From Salinispirillum sp049115955 (lineage in GTDB: Bacteria; Pseudomonadota; Gammaproteobacteria; Pseudomonadales; Natronospirillaceae), in assembly GCA_049115955.1 (NCBI GenBank), contig JAGDZJ010000014.1, positions 45,994-109,993 of the forward strand: 64,000 nucleotides of DNA. The letters are read 5' to 3'. The position numbers and the translations under genes are program-made. Positions within the stretch are counted from its first letter, which is position 1. Each line of letters starts with the position of its first letter. Under the pieces are notes generated by a model. It was not told the DNA's origin. It ran no database searches and saw only the letters and a program-made list of their open reading frames with translations. Below, piece after piece: positions 8,213 to 16,962 of this stretch.

Positions 8213-9388
8213 TCAAACTAATGATTTGATAGCGCGACCCAAACCATCCACTGTCAGCGGGTACATGCGATCTTCGACCAGTTCCTGCACCATGCTGATG
8301 CTGTGTGTAAACGGCCAATGCTCTTCCGGCACGGGGTTAAGCCAGACCAGATTTTTGAAATGACTGCTTAGGCGGCGAAACCAAACGTTACCCGGCTCCT
8401 CATTCATAAAGTCGATGCTGCCGTAAGGCGCGGCGATTTCATAGGGCGACATGGACGCATCACCGACGACGATCACTTTGTAATCTTTGCCATAGGTATG
8501 CAGCAGGTCAAACAGACTCATTTGTTGATGCCGCCGCAACAGGTTGTCGGTCCATAGAGCATCGTAGGTAAAGTTGTGAAAATAGAACGACTTCAAATGT
8601 TTGAATTCACTGCGACAGGCCGAAAACAATTCCTCGCATACCTTAACGTGGTCATCCATCGAACCACCGACATCCAGCAACAGTAAGACTTTTACGGCAT
8701 TGTGGCGTTCCGGTTGCATACGTATGTCGAGCATACCGCCGTTGTGGGCGGTAGAACGAATGGTGTCGTCCATATCCAGCTCTTCAGCACTGCCCGTGCG
8801 CGCGAACTGGCGCAGCTTACGCAGTGCCATTTTCAGGTTGCGCGTGCCCAACTCAATGTGGTCGTCGAGATTCTTGTACTGCCGCTGCTCCCACACCTTT
8901 GCCGCCCGGCGATGGCGACTCTCGCCCCCCACCCGCACGCCATTTGGGTTATAGCCTGCATGGCCAAAAGGACTGGTACCGCCGGTGCCGATCCACTTAT
9001 TGCCCCCGCGATGCATGCCTTCTTGCTCATTCAAGCGCTCCTGTAGGGTTTTCAACAATTCGTCCAGCCCACCCAGCGCTTCAATGGCTGCTTTTTCTTC
9101 TTCACTCAGGTGTTTATAAAATTCTGCATCCAGCCACTCAGGTGGAATGGCCTTGCCCGCAAAAGGGTCAGGCAGCGCTTCCAAACCCTCGTAAAACGCT
9201 GCAAAGGCCTTGTCGAAACGGTCAAAATGGCTTTCGTCCTTCACCATAATCATGCGCGACAAACGGTAAAAGTCGTCCATATCGGCGAACGCCAGGCCAG
9301 CTTGCAACCCTTGCAGCAACACCAGCAGCTCTTTTACCGTAACGGGCAAACCATAATGACGACAGGTCAGAAAAAAACGAATCAGCAT
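8213..9388 (-). CDS. VWA domain protein (CoxE-like), MoxR partner
   Basis: This 391-residue cytosolic protein has a helical N-terminal half and a C-terminal von Willebrand factor A domain. The metal-binding MIDAS loop reads DVGGSMD instead of the usual DxSxS, so the first serine is a glycine; a second acidic loop is VVGDASMSPYEI. VWA proteins of this type work with a MoxR AAA+ ATPase to insert metal cofactors or activate target proteins. The moxR-like gene lies 15 bp upstream in the same direction, as expected for a co-expressed pair. The client protein is unknown. Confidence 0.88.
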   Translation of the reverse strand: MLIRFFLTCRHYGLPVTVKELLVLLQGLQAGLAFADMDDFYRLSRMIMVKDESHFDRFDKAFAAFYEGLEALPDPFAGKAIPPEWLDAEFYKHLSEEEKAAIEALGGLDELLKTLQERLNEQEGMHRGGNKWIGTGGTSPFGHAGYNPNGVRVGGESRHRRAAKVWEQRQYKNLDDHIELGTRNLKMALRKLRQFARTGSAEELDMDDTIRSTAHNGGMLDIRMQPERHNAVKVLLLLDVGGSMDDHVKVCEELFSACRSEFKHLKSFYFHNFTYDALWTDNLLRRHQQMSLFDLLHTYGKDYKVIVVGDASMSPYEIAAPYGSIDFMNEEPGNVWFRRLSSHFKNLVWLNPVPEEHWPFTHSISMVQELVEDRMYPLTVDGLGRAIKSLV

Positions 9389-9403
9389 AGCAGTAACACC
9401 GAC

Positions 9404-10255
9404 TCAGCTTCGGGCTTTCTGGCGGCTTAAGAAGGCCAGTCTTTCCAGCAACTGCACGTCCTGCTCATTCTTCAACAAGGCACCGTACAGCGGAGGCAGG
9501 GCCTGTTTGATGTCGCCGTCCTTGATGGCTTCCGCCGCCAGGTTGTCCGACACCAGCAGTTTCAGCCAATCAATCAACTCCGATGTAGATGGGCGTTTTT
9601 TCAGGCCCGGCAATTCGCGCACCTGAAAGAACACATTCAGCGCATCACGCACCAATTGATTCTTAATGCTCGGCAAATGCACGTCGATGATGGCTTGCAA
9701 TGTGTCACGATCCGGAAAATCAATGTAATGGAAGAAACAGCGGCGCAAAAACGCATCCGGCAGTTCCTTTTCATTATTCGAGGTAATGATGACCACCGGA
9801 CGCTGCACCGCACGTACGGTTTCTCCCGTTTCATAGACGTGAAACTCCATGCGGTCCAGCTCGACCAGCAAATCGTTCGGAAACTCAATGTCGGCTTTGT
9901 CCACTTCGTCGATCAGCAACACAGCGCGCTGATCGGACGCGAAGGCGTCCCACAGCTTACCGCGGCGAATGTAGTTTTTAATGTCGTGTACGCGGTCATC
10001 ACCAAGCTGGCTGTCGCGCAGGCGTGACACCGCATCGTATTCGTACAAACCCTGATGCGCTTTGGTGGTGGATTTCACGTGCCACTGAATGAGCGGCATG
10101 CCAAGTGCTGCGGCAATTTCTTCTGCCAGCATGGTTTTGCCCGTACCGGGCTCACCCTTGATCAGGAGCGGACGCTCCAACGTCATCGCGGCGTTAACGG
10201 CCAATTGCAGGGCCTCAGTAGCGATGTATTTGTCGGAACCGGTGAAGCTGAGCAT
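9404..10255 (-). CDS. MoxR-family AAA+ ATPase
   Basis: The 283-residue ATPase has a Walker A (GEPGTGKTMLAEEIA), Walker B (VLLIDEVDKAD), sensor 1 (IITSNNEKELPDAFLRRC) and the arginine-rich region of MoxR proteins. These chaperone-like ATPases use ATP to remodel or activate a partner, together with a VWA protein. That partner gene follows 15 bp downstream. The family is common in oceanic gammaproteobacteria next to a FabH-like synthase, as here, but a functional link with the synthase is not established. Confidence 0.92.
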   Translation of the reverse strand: MLSFTGSDKYIATEALQLAVNAAMTLERPLLIKGEPGTGKTMLAEEIAAALGMPLIQWHVKSTTKAHQGLYEYDAVSRLRDSQLGDDRVHDIKNYIRRGKLWDAFASDQRAVLLIDEVDKADIEFPNDLLVELDRMEFHVYETGETVRAVQRPVVIITSNNEKELPDAFLRRCFFHYIDFPDRDTLQAIIDVHLPSIKNQLVRDALNVFFQVRELPGLKKRPSTSELIDWLKLLVSDNLAAEAIKDGDIKQALPPLYGALLKNEQDVQLLERLAFLSRQKARS

Positions 10256-10285
10256 GAATCGATTTCCTCTTAAAAACGAACAAGA

Positions 10286-11425
10286 TCAACGTTTGCGAAT
10301 CACTAAACTGCCGATGGAATACCCCGCCCCGAAAGAACAGATCACCCCCACATCGCCAGACTTCAAATCTTCTTGATGCAAATTGAACGCAATAATAGAG
10401 CCCGCTGATGCGGTGTTGGCATAACGGTCCAACACAATCGGCGCTTCATCGGGGTTGGCGTCACGGCCCAACAGTTTACGAGCTATTAACAAGTTCATAT
10501 TGATGTTGGCCTGGTGCAACCACCAACGCCGCACATCGGTTGCACCTAGGCCATGCAGCGCTAGGTGGCTGCTAATATGGTCTGCCGCCATAGGGCATAC
10601 TTCCTTAAACACCGTACGACCTTCTTGGTGAAACAGTTTATCCGGGCCGAATGGGTCTGCATCGTTGGCGCGCGACAAATAGCCAAAATTGGAACGAATG
10701 GTGTTGGAGAACAAGGTTTTGGCCTGAGTACCCAGTACGTCGTAGACATGCGGTGCGTTAGCGGTGTCACCGCGCTCTAACACGGCCGCCGTGGCGACAT
10801 CGCCGAAGATGAAGTGGCTGTCACGGTCGCGGTAGTTGACCTGCGGCGACGTCAGCTCTGGGTTGATGACCAATACAGCGCGTGCCGTACCGGCTTTGAT
10901 CATGTCGTAGGCACGGTGCTGCGCAAACGTCGCGGCAGAACAGGCCACCAGCATATCAAAGCCGAAACCATCAATACCGAGGGCATTCTGTACTTCGATC
11001 GCAATAGCCGGGTAGGCCCGTTGCGTATAAGCGCAACTGACAATAACCGCGTCGATATCGCTGGGCGACTTGTTCGCGGCGGCCAAGGCTTTCTTCGCAG
11101 CAGCTAGGGCGATTTCTGCCTGATGGCTCAGTTCAGAATCGGCGCGCTCGGGGATGTTCGGTCGCATGCGGTCAATATCAAGAATTCCGTCTTTGATGTA
11201 CACATGGCGTTGTTTAATGCCGCTGGCTTTTTCTATAAAGCCCGCATCAGACCGTGCAGCGGGCTGTATTTGCCCTGACTCAATTTCCCTCGCGTGTTCG
11301 GCGTTAAAGCGGTCAGCATAGGCGTTCAATACCTGCACCAGCTCTTCATTGGTGAGTACGTTCTCTGGGGTCCACAGACCGGTGCCGCTGATGACAACAT
11401 CAGCACTGGGTTGAGGCAGGCGCAT
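10286..11425 (-). CDS. Beta-ketoacyl-ACP synthase III family protein (long form)
   Basis: At 379 residues this is longer than housekeeping FabH (about 317). It keeps the thiolase-fold triad: Cys162 in MLVACSAATF, His in WWLHQANINMN and Asn in YANTASAGS. It resembles the Pseudomonas PA3286-type synthase, which condenses an acyl-CoA from beta-oxidation with malonyl-ACP and so primes fatty acid synthesis; that assignment is from family knowledge and not provable here. It lies 30 bp upstream of the moxR/VWA pair on the same strand, so the three may be one transcript. Confidence 0.87.
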   Translation of the reverse strand: MRLPQPSADVVISGTGLWTPENVLTNEELVQVLNAYADRFNAEHAREIESGQIQPAARSDAGFIEKASGIKQRHVYIKDGILDIDRMRPNIPERADSELSHQAEIALAAAKKALAAANKSPSDIDAVIVSCAYTQRAYPAIAIEVQNALGIDGFGFDMLVACSAATFAQHRAYDMIKAGTARAVLVINPELTSPQVNYRDRDSHFIFGDVATAAVLERGDTANAPHVYDVLGTQAKTLFSNTIRSNFGYLSRANDADPFGPDKLFHQEGRTVFKEVCPMAADHISSHLALHGLGATDVRRWWLHQANINMNLLIARKLLGRDANPDEAPIVLDRYANTASAGSIIAFNLHQEDLKSGDVGVICSFGAGYSIGSLVIRKR

Positions 11426-11535
11426 GAGCAGAATCCTTATACATCAGATGTAAAAGAATGAGTGTAGCAGGCCTGACAGTGGGAGGTGAAACGAGACGAC
11501 ACATTAGTGACACTGAACACGGGAATCAGCCAAAT

Positions 11536-11675
11536 GGGAGCATCTAAAAACCTCCTTTTCTCAAGCTGGCGTTGTTAAAAATGCCCTCGAATGCTCATTT
11601 ACATACAGTAAACTGCGCTTTCTCGGGCATTTTTGCCTAGCCAGCTTTTCGCCTCTGAAGTTTTTAGATGCTCCC
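11536..11675 (-). repeat. 140-bp palindromic intergenic repeat, copy 1
   Basis: The element is bounded by GGGAGCATCTAAAAAC at 11536 and its exact inverted copy ending at 11675. It contains nested inverted repeats: AGCTGGC...GCCAGCT, AAAAATGCCC...GGGCATTTTT, and a central TTTAC...GTAAA. Read on the minus strand it aligns over its whole length with copy 2 at 40701-40834, and several differences between copies are paired changes that keep the stems. No coding capacity is seen. It behaves like a MITE- or REP-like hairpin element. Confidence 0.85.
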
Positions 11676-11737
11676 AAGCGATTAAAGAACCGCTTGGCTG
11701 AAGGGAAAGCTGAGCGTTTCCCTACGGTGCCATGATG
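11676..11737 (-). terminator. Hairpin pair downstream of the 11738 gene
   Basis: Two short hairpins follow the stop codon of the minus-strand gene: GGGAAA...TTTCCC with a 7-8 base loop, then CAAGCG...CGCTTG. They could end transcription of the kinase/membrane-protein operon. There is no strong T-tract, so this is only a likely terminator. Confidence 0.4.
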
Positions 11738-12100
11738 TCAGAAGCTGCTGAAATTCAGCGAATAACCAATACCGGCCATCACCATACTCAGCACCACGAC
11801 AAGCCCGATCACGATCACCAAGGAGAGAATGGCGACCAGAAATCCTTTAAGCCACGTCGTGCCCAGCGTAAATGCATAGATTGCAGAGCCCATAATAACT
11901 GCGATGGCCAAAGCGATGCCCTGCTGCGGCACAAAGCGCTCCAACAAGAACGACAGTACCATCAACAGCATTACAGCCGCTAATGCCGACCAAAAGCCGG
12001 TATTGCGCGCCCGCACAATGCGGGCGGCAAACATCACGGGAATCACTGTTAATACCACCAGCAACGCTAACACCAAAACCAGTTGCATAACTTCAGACAT
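11738..12100 (-). CDS. Small polytopic membrane protein
   Basis: This 120-residue protein is almost entirely hydrophobic, with about four transmembrane segments (residues 6-26, 36-55, 60-80, 85-110). I do not recognise a domain. The ATG at 12100 has AAGGA 9 bp upstream and is preferred to a TTG nine bases earlier. It lies 26 bp after the larger membrane-protein gene, which itself follows the hybrid kinase gene, so the three form a likely operon. The order suggests a membrane complex or an accessory to the sensor, but this is inference. Confidence 0.75.
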   Translation of the reverse strand: MSEVMQLVLVLALLVVLTVIPVMFAARIVRARNTGFWSALAAVMLLMVLSFLLERFVPQQGIALAIAVIMGSAIYAFTLGTTWLKGFLVAILSLVIVIGLVVVLSMVMAGIGYSLNFSSF

Positions 12101-12126
12101 ACTCGGCAATCCTTATCATTTGTCGA

Positions 12127-13281
12127 TCATTGAGGTTGGTTGAGGTCAATGTCTGTGTCAAAGCCGAACAGCTCACCCGCCCAGACAAACAGTAACCACA
12201 CCAACACACCTAACGGTAGGTACCCATAGTACCCTAAAACCGGCATTTCAGAGAAAAAGTGGCCGATATCCACATAGGGCACGCTGTAAATCCAGTAGTT
12301 GGGGTTAGTCACCGGCTCAGCAGGATGTGCACTGCCGTAGTTCCAGAATTCCCAGAAGAAGCCGTTGAACATTGACCCGAGCGCGATCAATATGGCCGGT
12401 GCCCAATTCCCTTCGGCCAACGCCTGCATGGGATTCCAAATACCCAGCTTGATCAATACGCCCGTTAATACGGCCATGGGCGCTATCCAAATCGTCCAGA
12501 AGAACGGATACGGCCAGACCACCACCAAGGCCAGTAGCAGCAGCCCTACACCAATCAATAAATCACCCGAGAGCGGAATTTTAGGGCCATTTTGGTAGCG
12601 CGCGACCACCGTTGGAAAGCTCGTTAACAAGCTGTACCAAACGAATACCGCTGGCCACACCGTGGTATACGCCGCAAGGAAGATGACTACCACGGTCGCG
12701 TGCGACAGCTCAGACATAAAGCCATTCGGGTAAGACCAGTTGGCCAGAACGAAGTAATCGAAGAATTCGAAATAGGCCCACGCCAACACCGACACCAACG
12801 CACTGACCCAGAATACCTTGGGCTTAGTGGCGATCAGTGAATAACCGCCGCGCCGCCAGTACACCACGCCGTCGAGCAATAAGATGAAGCCCCACCACAT
12901 GGGAGTAAAAGCGTAATAAACCAAGTCACCGAAGGGTGTGGTGCGGGCCCACATCAACCACCAAAAGAACAGATTAAGTACCAAACCAACCCAGAACCAC
13001 CAAGGTAGGCCCTTGGCGATCGGTGGCGGTAATGGCTGCGGCGTACCGCCCTTAAACCCAAACCAACTTGGTACCAATGCAATTGCTGTCACCAGCAACG
13101 CCAGTACAAGCACCAGCAAAAACACCCATAGATTAAAGCCTGGTGGGTCAGCAACGAATTGCGGCGGAAAAATACCAAAACCCGGTGGCAGGTGGTCCGG
13201 GTACACAAACCAAGCCACCGTCAGAGGTATTAAAAATGTCAGTAGAATGGGCCAAACCAATGACCATTTGAACGAATTCAT
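12127..13281 (-). CDS. Polytopic membrane protein, aromatic-rich
   Basis: The 384-residue protein has about ten hydrophobic segments and is very rich in Trp, Phe and Tyr. Two related aromatic motifs occur, one near residue 175 (WAYFEFFDYF) and one near residue 310 (GFFWEFWNYG). They suggest an internal duplication. The second continues into YWIYSVPYVDIGHFF and a GYYGYLPLG segment. Similar motifs occur in uncharacterised bacterial membrane proteins; I cannot name a function. It is placed between the hybrid kinase gene (39 bp upstream) and the small membrane protein. Confidence 0.8.
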   Translation of the reverse strand: MNSFKWSLVWPILLTFLIPLTVAWFVYPDHLPPGFGIFPPQFVADPPGFNLWVFLLVLVLALLVTAIALVPSWFGFKGGTPQPLPPPIAKGLPWWFWVGLVLNLFFWWLMWARTTPFGDLVYYAFTPMWWGFILLLDGVVYWRRGGYSLIATKPKVFWVSALVSVLAWAYFEFFDYFVLANWSYPNGFMSELSHATVVVIFLAAYTTVWPAVFVWYSLLTSFPTVVARYQNGPKIPLSGDLLIGVGLLLLALVVVWPYPFFWTIWIAPMAVLTGVLIKLGIWNPMQALAEGNWAPAILIALGSMFNGFFWEFWNYGSAHPAEPVTNPNYWIYSVPYVDIGHFFSEMPVLGYYGYLPLGVLVWLLFVWAGELFGFDTDIDLNQPQ

Positions 13282-13320
13282 ATCCTTCTCCTTATTTTCT
13301 TTATTATTGGCTAAGGAACA

Positions 13321-15927
13321 CTAACGTAAGACCCACTTATGCACCGTACTGCGCAACTGCTCCATCCGCACCGGTTTCACCAACACATCATTCATGCCCG
13401 ACGCCGTACAGGCTTCACGGTCACGCATGCTGACATTCGCGGTAAACGCAACAATCGGCTGCGAAAAACCTTGCGCACGCAAACGTTCGCTGGCCTGCAA
13501 GCCATCCAATTCGGGCATCTGAATATCCATAAGAATCAAATCGACCGAGTGCTGGCGGATATAGTCAATGGCACGCCCAGCATTGTCAAAGCCGTGCACC
13601 GTAGCGCCCAGTTTTTCTAACAAAGCAGTCACCACACGCAAGTTAATGGGATTGTCATCCACCGCGACTATCTGCGTATTTTGCAACGATTCGGTAACCG
13701 GTGATATTGGGGTGGTATGCACTGGCGAGCCTACCCAACGACGCAGATGATAACGTCCATAAGGGGCCGCCTCGAACTCAACACCCGGCATAACAGGTAA
13801 GTCATACACCACGGATTCTGGTAAAAACCACAGTACGTTTCCGTTTGTGGCTCTTAATCGCGCCAAAAGGTCAGAATCGTAATGCCGACTAAACACCAGC
13901 CAATGTTCTACTTCTAGATCGTCTGCATAAGCCTGATCAAGACGTTCCATCAGTGCGATATTTGCACCCATGCCTAAGAGGTCTTGCTTTGCCAGTTCCG
14001 CCATTTCTTGCCAGTGCGAGGCGTACAGAATACCGATTGTTTTCTCAATGTTTGTTTTAGCCACTGGGTGATTGTGCTTCGGCAGTGTGAAATGGAAGGT
14101 ACTGCCCTCGCCTGGCTTACTGGTTACGTGCAATTCGCCATCCATCATATGCACCAAACGTGAACATATCTGCAAACCTAAGCCCGCGCCGCCATGACGG
14201 CGCACAGTTGAATCGTCTACTTGCGTGAACGCATCGAAGATACTGTCGTGATCTTCGGGTGCTATGCCAATGCCGGTATCGACCACCGCAAAGTACAACT
14301 GGTCTTTGCCATCCAGTCGCACATCAATGCGAATCCCACCTTCATCGGTAAATTTGTAGGCATTGCTGAGTAGATTGGCTAATACCTGCTTCAGCCGACT
14401 TTCGTCGCCGATGATAATAGAAGGCACATCAGGGGCGACGGCAATCAATAGATCGATTTCTTTCAATTCGTTATTGGACCGATAAAGATCACACACGTTT
14501 TGCAGCATTCGATCCAAATCAAACGGTGCTTTCACCACCTTCATTTTCCCAGCATTCATTTTAGCCAAGTCGAGAATGTCGTTGATCAAATACAACAGAA
14601 ACTTGGAAGACTGATGAATGGTGTCTAATTGGCGCCGGAAGCGCAGTTCTAATGGCTGCGACTTCAAAAGCTCTACCGTGCCATGAATGGCGTTCAATGG
14701 CGTACGTAATTCGTGGCTCATGTTGGCCAGAAAACGCTCCTTGGCCAAAACGGACTCACGTGCCAGTCGAACCGCTTGTTGCGCTTCACGAATACGCTGC
14801 TCACGCTCTCGATACACCAGTCCCACTTGATAACTCATAACCTGGGCTAACAACAGCACTTCCAGACCGACCGAAATCAACCCCAAATGTTCAATAAGGA
14901 AGGTGTCAGCAATATTGATGTTACGCAACGAAATGGTGAAGAACGCAGGGATGACGAACGCTACGTTGGCCACTAAATAGAAATAAGCCACTTTGTTACG
15001 CCGCAGAGCTTGCGCGATACCGCAACTGAGGCCGTACAAGGCAAACATCCCTACCCCGTAGCGCGCCAACTCAAGTGACCACTGCGGTTGCAACAAAGCG
15101 ATGGGCCAGAACAGCATCATCACACTGATGACCGCGATACCCACATAGAAAAAACGTGGACTGCGCTTCTGCGAGATACCCAGTAGGATCATCACAAACC
15201 CAATATACGCCACGTTTGAGAACAGGATGGGAACGCTGGTCAGATAAAAGCCGGTGATACCGAACAGGTCGCGCAGTACCAAATGAGATGCGCCATTAAA
15301 TACTAAATTACCAAGGATAAATCCGGCATATAGCATGTCACCCAACGAGCGACGCCATAGACCCATCACCACATAGTAGAAACCCAGCGCAAAAAATATC
15401 CCCAGTCCCGCCAGCGTGATCGCCATGGGTACACGGATGCTGCTGCGGTATTGATTGTAGGTTTGCAGATAGGGTTCTGGTACGGCAATAAAATAGGGGC
15501 TGTCTAAGCGTGTGAGAATACGATATTCACCCGCCTCTAGAGTCAACGACTGACCGTGACGCAAAAAGAACTCACCACGTGCGGGGTCTGCTACGCCACC
15601 CTGCAAACGCTCAATCAACTCTCCTTCGTGGTCAAAGATGTAATGCGTGTAAGAGGCTAAAACAAACGTATTGCGGAAATCGATCACTAGTTCTTCTGGC
15701 TGGGCTAACGAAAGATGCTTGCCATACCAAAAAGTACCGCCGGTCAGTCTAACGCCGTTGCCTGTCGGCTGCTCCGCTACCGCAGAAAAGTAGCTTCCTA
15801 CGTCATTGGCTACCGACGGAGGCAGATCAAGCCAACGGCCGTATTGGTCAAAAGCCAACGCCTGTAATGACAGAGTCGACAAGGCGACCAACAACAACCC
15901 TCTGAACCAGGTAACGAGTGGAAACAC
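13321..15927 (-). CDS. Hybrid sensor histidine kinase with 7TM-DISM input
   Basis: This 868-residue protein has a signal-peptide-like N-terminus (to about residue 25) and a periplasmic beta-rich domain (about 30-160) of the 7TMR-DISM extracellular type. Seven transmembrane segments (about 170-370) and a short coiled coil follow. HisKA has the phospho-histidine at His405 (NMSHELRTPLNA); HATPase_c has NLLSNAYKF and a GxGL region. A degenerate linker region (about 630-740) precedes a receiver domain with phospho-acceptor Asp801 (LILMDIQMPE) and Lys in LVKPVR. It should sense a periplasmic ligand, perhaps a carbohydrate, and phosphorylate its own receiver. No output regulator is adjacent; two membrane proteins follow. 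Confidence 0.92.
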   Translation of the reverse strand: MFPLVTWFRGLLLVALSTLSLQALAFDQYGRWLDLPPSVANDVGSYFSAVAEQPTGNGVRLTGGTFWYGKHLSLAQPEELVIDFRNTFVLASYTHYIFDHEGELIERLQGGVADPARGEFFLRHGQSLTLEAGEYRILTRLDSPYFIAVPEPYLQTYNQYRSSIRVPMAITLAGLGIFFALGFYYVVMGLWRRSLGDMLYAGFILGNLVFNGASHLVLRDLFGITGFYLTSVPILFSNVAYIGFVMILLGISQKRSPRFFYVGIAVISVMMLFWPIALLQPQWSLELARYGVGMFALYGLSCGIAQALRRNKVAYFYLVANVAFVIPAFFTISLRNINIADTFLIEHLGLISVGLEVLLLAQVMSYQVGLVYREREQRIREAQQAVRLARESVLAKERFLANMSHELRTPLNAIHGTVELLKSQPLELRFRRQLDTIHQSSKFLLYLINDILDLAKMNAGKMKVVKAPFDLDRMLQNVCDLYRSNNELKEIDLLIAVAPDVPSIIIGDESRLKQVLANLLSNAYKFTDEGGIRIDVRLDGKDQLYFAVVDTGIGIAPEDHDSIFDAFTQVDDSTVRRHGGAGLGLQICSRLVHMMDGELHVTSKPGEGSTFHFTLPKHNHPVAKTNIEKTIGILYASHWQEMAELAKQDLLGMGANIALMERLDQAYADDLEVEHWLVFSRHYDSDLLARLRATNGNVLWFLPESVVYDLPVMPGVEFEAAPYGRYHLRRWVGSPVHTTPISPVTESLQNTQIVAVDDNPINLRVVTALLEKLGATVHGFDNAGRAIDYIRQHSVDLILMDIQMPELDGLQASERLRAQGFSQPIVAFTANVSMRDREACTASGMNDVLVKPVRMEQLRSTVHKWVLR

Positions 15928-16074
15928 AGCATCCCCTTTTACAGCTTTAGAAAAGCAGACTGATTAAACGTTTTCCGTCTTTTTATCGGTGTTAAATTGG
16001 GTGACTCGCTCGCATCATTACTTATTTAAGCGTGGCTGACAATGCAAAGGCGGTAAGAAGTATCGGACTTAAAG

Positions 16075-16100
16075 AAGGTGAGCCCGAACGGGCTCACCTT
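16075..16100 (-). terminator. Terminator of the DrrAB-like operon
   Basis: A perfect 12-bp stem (AAGGTGAGCCCG / CGGGCTCACCTT) with a 2-base centre lies 7 bp after the permease stop codon. On the minus strand it is followed by CTTTAAG, a weak T-rich tail. It separates the ABC exporter genes from the hybrid kinase operon. Confidence 0.75.
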
Positions 16101-16107
16101 TAAGGGG

Positions 16108-16962
16108 TCAGCGCTGACGACGGTAAAGCATCATGGCCACAGGCCCAAACAAACACATCACAATCAACGGTGCGATCAAGGCACGAACTAACTGTGCCAG
16201 CGTTGCAGTGCTGTCCATCAGCCCGCGCAGGCCCGTCACCAAGTGGCTGACGGGGTTCGCTTCAACGATGGTTTGCAGGAACGTCGGCATGGTGATTGGA
16301 TCGACAAAGATATTGGACGCAAAGGTCAGAGGCATCAGGAATATCCAGCTGAACGTCATCACCGCGCCAGGCGTGCGCAGCAACAAACCCAAGGTGGTGA
16401 ATATCCACCCAAGGCCGAAAGCAAAGAGATTCAACAGTACTATGGCGCTCACCACGCCTTGCACACCGGCATCCGGCCGATAGCCCAGCAGTAAGCCAAT
16501 AAGCACCACGATGATTGACGCTCCGGTATAGCGCAGTACATCACCTAGCATGGCGCCGACCAAAGGTGACGGCCGCCAAATTGGCATGGATTTAAAACGG
16601 TCGTAGATGCCTTTTGATATGTCCGTATTCAGCGTTACACCGGTATAGAGAGAGGTGAAAATGACCGTTTGCGCCAGAATACCGGGAAGCAAGTATTGCA
16701 GATAATCGGCGGTCGAGCCCGCCAACGCACCACCAAACAAATAGGTGAACATCACGGTGAACATGATGGGCGTGACGAGCACGTCGAACAGTTGTTCGGG
16801 TACATGCTTGATCTTAAGCAACGCGCGCCAGCCAAAGGCCAAAGCATTCATCAGGGCGCTGGGCCGTGGTGGGCGTTCACGACGCACCAAAGCTGACTGC
16901 ATGAGTGCGCTCACGTCAGCGGATGATTGGCTTGATCCTTCGTCTTTTATGCGGCCTGTCAT
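16108..16962 (-). CDS. ABC-2 type permease (DrrB-like)
   Basis: The 284-residue permease has a polar N-terminal tail of about 50 residues and six transmembrane helices. It shows the ABC-2 features of the daunorubicin-resistance DrrB group (LLPGILAQTVIF, DISKGIYDRFKSMPI, NPVSHLVTGLRG). With the ATPase encoded just upstream it should export a hydrophobic compound or lipid across the inner membrane. Its ATG overlaps the ATPase stop codon by four bases (ATGA), so the two are translationally coupled. Confidence 0.92.
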   Translation of the reverse strand: MTGRIKDEGSSQSSADVSALMQSALVRRERPPRPSALMNALAFGWRALLKIKHVPEQLFDVLVTPIMFTVMFTYLFGGALAGSTADYLQYLLPGILAQTVIFTSLYTGVTLNTDISKGIYDRFKSMPIWRPSPLVGAMLGDVLRYTGASIIVVLIGLLLGYRPDAGVQGVVSAIVLLNLFAFGLGWIFTTLGLLLRTPGAVMTFSWIFLMPLTFASNIFVDPITMPTFLQTIVEANPVSHLVTGLRGLMDSTATLAQLVRALIAPLIVMCLFGPVAMMLYRRQR

